A stretch of DNA of 64,000 nucleotides from Sarcocystis neurona (Eukaryota; Apicomplexa; Conoidasida; Eucoccidiorida; Sarcocystidae), in contig KL647292.1 of the NCBI GenBank assembly GCA_000727475.1, forward strand, positions 2,011,186 through 2,075,185, read 5' to 3'. The notes under the pieces were generated by a model, which made no database searches, was not told the origin of the DNA, and was given only the letters and a program-made list of their open reading frames with translations. The position numbers were made by a program, and so were the translations under genes. This document shows, one piece after another, positions 59,870 through 64,000 of this stretch (the stretch's first letter is position 1; each line of letters begins with the position of its first letter).

Positions 59870-62800
59870 ATGAATTCATTGCGAGTGGCACTACGAGGCA
59901 GCGCCGCAGCAGTAGCCGGAGCGCAAGGAGGTGCAGGCGCCGTGCTGCGTTGCCGTGGCATCGAGGAGCTGTGGAAAGGTACGCAGCAGCTGCAACAGAA
60001 CAGTTGTAAGAACGGCTGCAGAAATATTTGCGAAACCCGTGGCAGCAGCAGGAACACTCGCAGAAGCTGAGGCAGCAGCAAAAGTAGTTGTGGAGTAGCC
60101 TCGAGAACAACAGCAGCGGTGCGGTTGCAAAAACGGCCGCAGCGGCAGACGAGGAAAAGTCTGTTTATGCTACAGTGATTCCAGGAAAGGTCGCGCGTCC
60201 CGCAGTCCGAACGGGGATGACTTTCTCTGGTTTTGAGCGGATCCGCACGCAGCAGTGGCCGGTAATACCTGGGCCTGCGTCGCAGCGGGAGAACTTGTGA
60301 CCGCAGAATCTTCTTAGTCAGATGCAAAAACAGTGCCGAGTGACCCTCTCAATAGACACGTGTACAGAGATGCACGTGTGTAATGGTACGTCGGCGTACG
60401 CGTATACGCAAAGCGACCCCATCTATAGGTGAACGCGTAGGTATTGAGATATGTGTGAGTACAGTAGCAGTACAAAGACAGCCGCAGGAGGTGGTCCGCA
60501 GCAACAGCAACTCCCGCAGGACGAGAAATACCGATAAGAAGAGAGGCCACAGCAGCAGCTCCAGCAGAAAGGGGCACTGAGGTGCACGCATGCAGCTACG
60601 GGTGCCAGTCTATGTTTATACAGGTGCCTGCCTGCATGTGTGTGTCCGTCCCTGCGCCTGGATCTGCGCACGCGTACCCAGATCTGTGGACACTGTAGGG
60701 GCACCGGCACACGTCAGCATAAATAAGCAAGAATAGCAATGTATGTCTACATCCGTACATCGCCACACAGAAGCTACGTGCACGCAGTTGCATCGTAGCC
60801 GCGGGTGTGTGGGCTAGCTGCGCATCTGGGTTCAGAGGAAGGAAGTGAGTCCTTTCCGCTGCGAAGCGCTCAGCGTCGCCGAGCTCTCTGCAGTTTTTTT
60901 CTATCACGCATGTGCGTTTGACTGCGCCGACGCCTAAAATTTTTCGTGATACCAGCCACACATGGACCCGCACTCGTGTGTGTGCATGCGTACGTATCCA
61001 GGTACCACCTTCACCGTGCTGTTTAGTTGCCAGTCTTTTTCGAGATCTCTCCTCCCCCGTCCACATTTGTATGGACCCATGCATGCTTTTTCGCGAGCGT
61101 GTATATGTGTGCATAATTGTTTGTTTCTCCGACGGCGCGTATGTAGATTTGTGACGCTCTGTACCTGTGCATATCTCTATAGCAGGTAGGTATGTAACTT
61201 TGTGTATGTTGATAGATAGGTGTGTCTGTATATCCCTCTGTATGTACGTCCTGCCAAACCGCATGCATTCACCCATGTCATTTTACGTAGGTGAGTATAT
61301 ATTCATATCGCACACCACAGATACCTCCCTCTGTGTAAGTGCACAGACGGGACAATGCGCAGTATATATTCATATCGTACACCACAGATACCTCCCTCTG
61401 TGTTTCTGCGCGTCTTCAGGACGAGCAGGGTGTCTTCTGCCCTGCAGAAGAAGCGCTCAGGATGGGAAACTCTGTACCTACAGTTTTGCGTGTACGTGTT
61501 TGTATCGGTATCTCCTCTTCTGCGCTCCGGTACCCGACAGCAGTATCAAACGTTTACAGGTAGTGGACACCTTTATATATCCGTATGTACGTATCTATTA
61601 GTAATACTGAATAGTTATACGTTGATGCGTGCACACGTCGGTGGCAGTGTGGGGTCCCTTACATTGTTTTTTCTCTCTCATTTCCGTTGTCCCATTTTTA
61701 GGAGGGTATCTGGATCCGCACATCAACGCAAAGGAGAAGGAGGCCAACGCGGTGGCCGGTGACGCATGGCCCACGTGTCTGCTGCGGATGAAGTCGTTCG
61801 AGGATTTGCACAAACTGTGGTATATTTGTTTGAAAGAAAAAAATTTGCTAATTGGTGAGAGGTGGGCAGCGCGACAACATCGCATGGATATGAAGCATCC
61901 CGAGCGACTCCAAAAAGTGAGCGACGTCCGCATTCTCGTGGTCCGTAGGTGTACACACACCTCCAAGGAATCTAACGGAGAAACCTCTGTATATCGTGGT
62001 GCTTGTGTATGGGATGGCGTGCGCAACCCAAAGCATCCCACTCTGATAGTTCCGGCGAAGAGGGATATGTTTCGCGCACGGTGGGTTCTTCTGTGCATAT
62101 GTGTGTGTATATATACATATATATATGTATGTGTATATCTAGTTATTCCGCATCATCTGTGTATGCATTTCTTTACTTGTTACTGAATTGTTTACGTCTT
62201 GCTTGTGTGCACTTGCGTGTCTCTGCGTACAAATCTCGCGTGGGCCGCTACTGCAAAGCGAAGATGGGTACGACCACGCAGCCTGCATGTGTCCGTCTCT
62301 TTCCACAGCGACCACAACACACTTCCACATCTTTTCGAAGGGTGTGTTTGTGTGTGTGACTGGCGTTCTGTACTGGGTTTCAGGTCTGCCGAACAATGCG
62401 TCGCATCTTGATAGTCTTGACGAAAAGAGAAATACATCAGCAGTGTTTGCGAGCGAAGGAAATTCTCGCGAAGCAGCAGAAGCGGGAGGAGCTGGAGACA
62501 CGACGTTTTCGGCTAGAGGAACGCATGCGACAGCTGGAATTTCGATTGCTGCGAAGCAGGAACGAGGACGCCCTCATCAGAAATGCTTGGAGAGCAACGT
62601 TAGAAAAGTACCGAGCAGACAGAGAAAGGCTGCTCCTGCAGCTTGCCCCCCTGAGAAAAGGTGCGCCGACTGCAAACCAACGCCACGTATATGTGTATAT
62701 ATATGTGTGTGTGTGTGTGTGTCCACACACACGGGCGTATGGATGCAGACATACGTGTACGTGTAGCACTGTGTACATGTATATATATATATATATACAC

Positions 62801-63739
62801 GTATTTGTATAGGGAAATATCAGCGTATACGGTTTTGAATTTCGCGCATGTAGACGTATCGATTTACATTCTTGTTTTTACACCGGTTTACCCGTGTGCG
62901 CACAAGTGCGCGTCTTGAGTGAGTCGTGGACTACTACGTTTGATGAAAAAACACTACGTCTGACACATGAATCAGATGTACAGAAGCTGCTGGTACAACG
63001 CGCTGCCATACGGAAAGGTGGTCGTCGTTGAAGCCTCGCTGTAAGTTTGTGCGAATAGAGAGACATGAACACACATTCAAGCACGCAGCCTTTACGCGTA
63101 TCAGTTCCCGCGGTTTTACGTACTCGTGGTAAGAGGTGAGAATGACAAGCTAATTCAGTAAAGTGCCTGACGATCCGAAGGCACAGGTGACAGAGTCACA
63201 GGCACACTTGTGTGAGTACTTGTGCAAGTAGCAGGGCACACACATGCACGTATGCGTATCATAGGCACATGTGTGTGTGTATTGGTGCAAGCAGCAGGGA
63301 ACACACATGCGTGTACATGTATCATGTATAGGTATGCTCGCACATGAGCTGCAGGTGTATTTGTGGTTGTTCTATGATGCATATGCACGTCGCTTCAACT
63401 CCGGCCCTGCACACACATACCTACTTACGTATACAGAAGTGCACCGCCCTCAATAGTGGCTGTCTATGTCTTGTGTGCGTTTGTGGAACGTGGAAGATTT
63501 CTGTAAACATGGGCGGCAAAGCGTGTGACGCACGCTGCTTGACGCCACTTTGCTTCTCTGTCTCTCCTGTGCCTCGGTTTGCGCGGCACCGCTCTCTGTC
63601 TGTAGAGACAACACAGCTGCTGGCCCCCGACTGGCGCTACCAGCGAAAGTACTCGGACTTGCCAGGAGCAATACGGTGGAAGAAGCAATATATTCCAGGC
63701 ATCGAGGACAAGTTCCGCAAGCCTATTCGATTTCATTAG
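59870..63739 (+). CDS. MRPL47: Mitochondrial ribosomal protein uL29m (MRPL47 family), 4 exons, 244 aa
   Basis: Exons: 59870-59978, 61702-61916, 62384-62660, 63606-63739. All introns are GT-AG with matching phases (1,0,1), giving 244 codons plus TAG. Residues 1-30 carry Arg, Ala and hydroxyl residues and no acids, as in a mitochondrial presequence. RGIEELWKGGY follows, and then the family hallmark LRMKSFEDLHKLWYICLKEK (about residues 64-83), PERLQK and CRTMRRILIVLTKRE. In the L29/L47 family this segment (K-S-x-E-D-L-H-x-L-W-Y-x-L-L-K-E-x-N) is the core two-helix hairpin on the large-subunit surface near the exit tunnel. A long charged helix (LAKQQKREELETRRFRLEER) and a short C-terminal part with WRYQRKYSDLPGAIRWKKQY extend it beyond the core. 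The first exon was chosen because it alone supplies both a presequence and the GIEELW motif in the right phase. Nothing in the sequence suggests regulation. Confidence 0.87.
61295..61403. repeat. 67-bp spaced direct repeat in intron 1 of uL29m
   Basis: ATTCATATCGCACACCACAG at 61301 recurs at 61368 with one change, and both copies continue into ATACCTCCCTCTGTGT. The repeated block is ~38 bp with ~29 bp between copies. Confidence 0.85.
63199..63330. repeat. 63-bp tandem duplication in intron 3 of uL29m
   Basis: GTGCAAGTAGCAGGGCACAC at 63222 recurs as GTGCAAGCAGCAGGGAACAC at 63285. Flanking AGGCACACTTGTGTG and AGGCACATGTGTGTG match as well, giving two head-to-tail units of 63. Confidence 0.82.
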
Positions 63740-64000
63740 AGATGCGCGCAGCCGACAGATTTCAGCGACATTTTCAGGTAGCGGTTTCTGACAGACAGGA
63801 AAAGTTGTAACGCGTAAAGCGTGCTTCAGGTGCAAGCATGAAATTCGTGTTTCTGTCTAGTCATGTGTAAGGTGTCCTTCGCTAGCGGCATTGGGCGGCA
63901 TTGGCCAGACAATTGTTGCATGTGCAGGTAACTCGGAATTCAGGGAAGAAAGTGCGATTGCGATTGATTTTTTGGCGCGCAAAGGCGGCATGCAAAGGGG
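63740..64000. other. Downstream of uL29m
   Basis: No conserved coding sequence or RNA gene is visible in these 261 bases. They should include the 3' UTR of the uL29m gene. Confidence 0.5.

Noticed and set aside
61415..61560. Alternative exon for uL29m between exons 1 and 2, ending at TTTACAG|GTAGTG
   Set aside because: Good donor and correct phase, but the insert would separate GIEELWKG from GYLDP, which run together naturally when exon 1 joins 61702 directly.
1..64000. Retrotransposon, DNA transposon, viral or CRISPR content
   Set aside because: No reverse transcriptase, integrase or transposase motif, no paired long terminal repeats, and no regularly spaced repeats with unique spacers were seen; the tandem duplications have no spacers.

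Overview
The window reads as nuclear DNA of a coccidian apicomplexan, most likely Eimeria or a close relative. The signs are split genes with GT-AG introns, an ankyrin/bromodomain protein of the apicomplexan BDP1 type, long single-residue runs (Ala, Ser, Gln) written in CAG/GCA/GCT triplets, and introns filled with TG/CA, TA and ACGT-type alternating sequence. There are no bacterial operons, no ribosome binding sites and no CRISPR. The genus is inferred from sequence texture, not from a marker gene.

Four protein-coding genes can be assembled exon by exon with matching splice phases. (1) + strand, 7802-17584: six exons, 1225 aa, a BDP1-like chromatin reader with ankyrin repeats, a bromodomain and a very long Ala/Pro-rich tail. 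(2) - strand, 37703-24178: eight exons in my model, 512 aa, a charged coiled-coil protein of unknown role. (3) - strand, 54737-41098: eighteen exons, about 1222 aa, unrecognised; a further 5' exon near 55358-55411 is possible. (4) + strand, 59870-63739: four exons, 244 aa, mitochondrial ribosomal protein uL29m (MRPL47 family) with an N-terminal presequence.

Layout: 1-7801 has no gene I can support but holds a 240-bp tandem duplication; 7802-17584 is BDP1; 17585-24177 is intergenic with a 179-bp tandem duplication and a decayed triplet block; 24178-37703 is the coiled-coil gene, whose introns hold a CACGCAGACACAGA-type minisatellite, CAG blocks and a polypurine tract; 37704-41097 is intergenic; 41098-about 55400 is the 18-exon gene; about 55400-59869 is intergenic with another decayed triplet block; 59870-63739 is uL29m.

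The genes do not form a pathway: one is nuclear (transcription), one is mitochondrial (translation), two are unknown. The 4 kb between the start of the 18-exon gene and uL29m is a divergent interval that should hold both promoters. BDP1 and the coiled-coil gene converge across 6.6 kb. Splice sites were read by eye from GT-AG, phase and protein continuity; no alignment or transcript was available.
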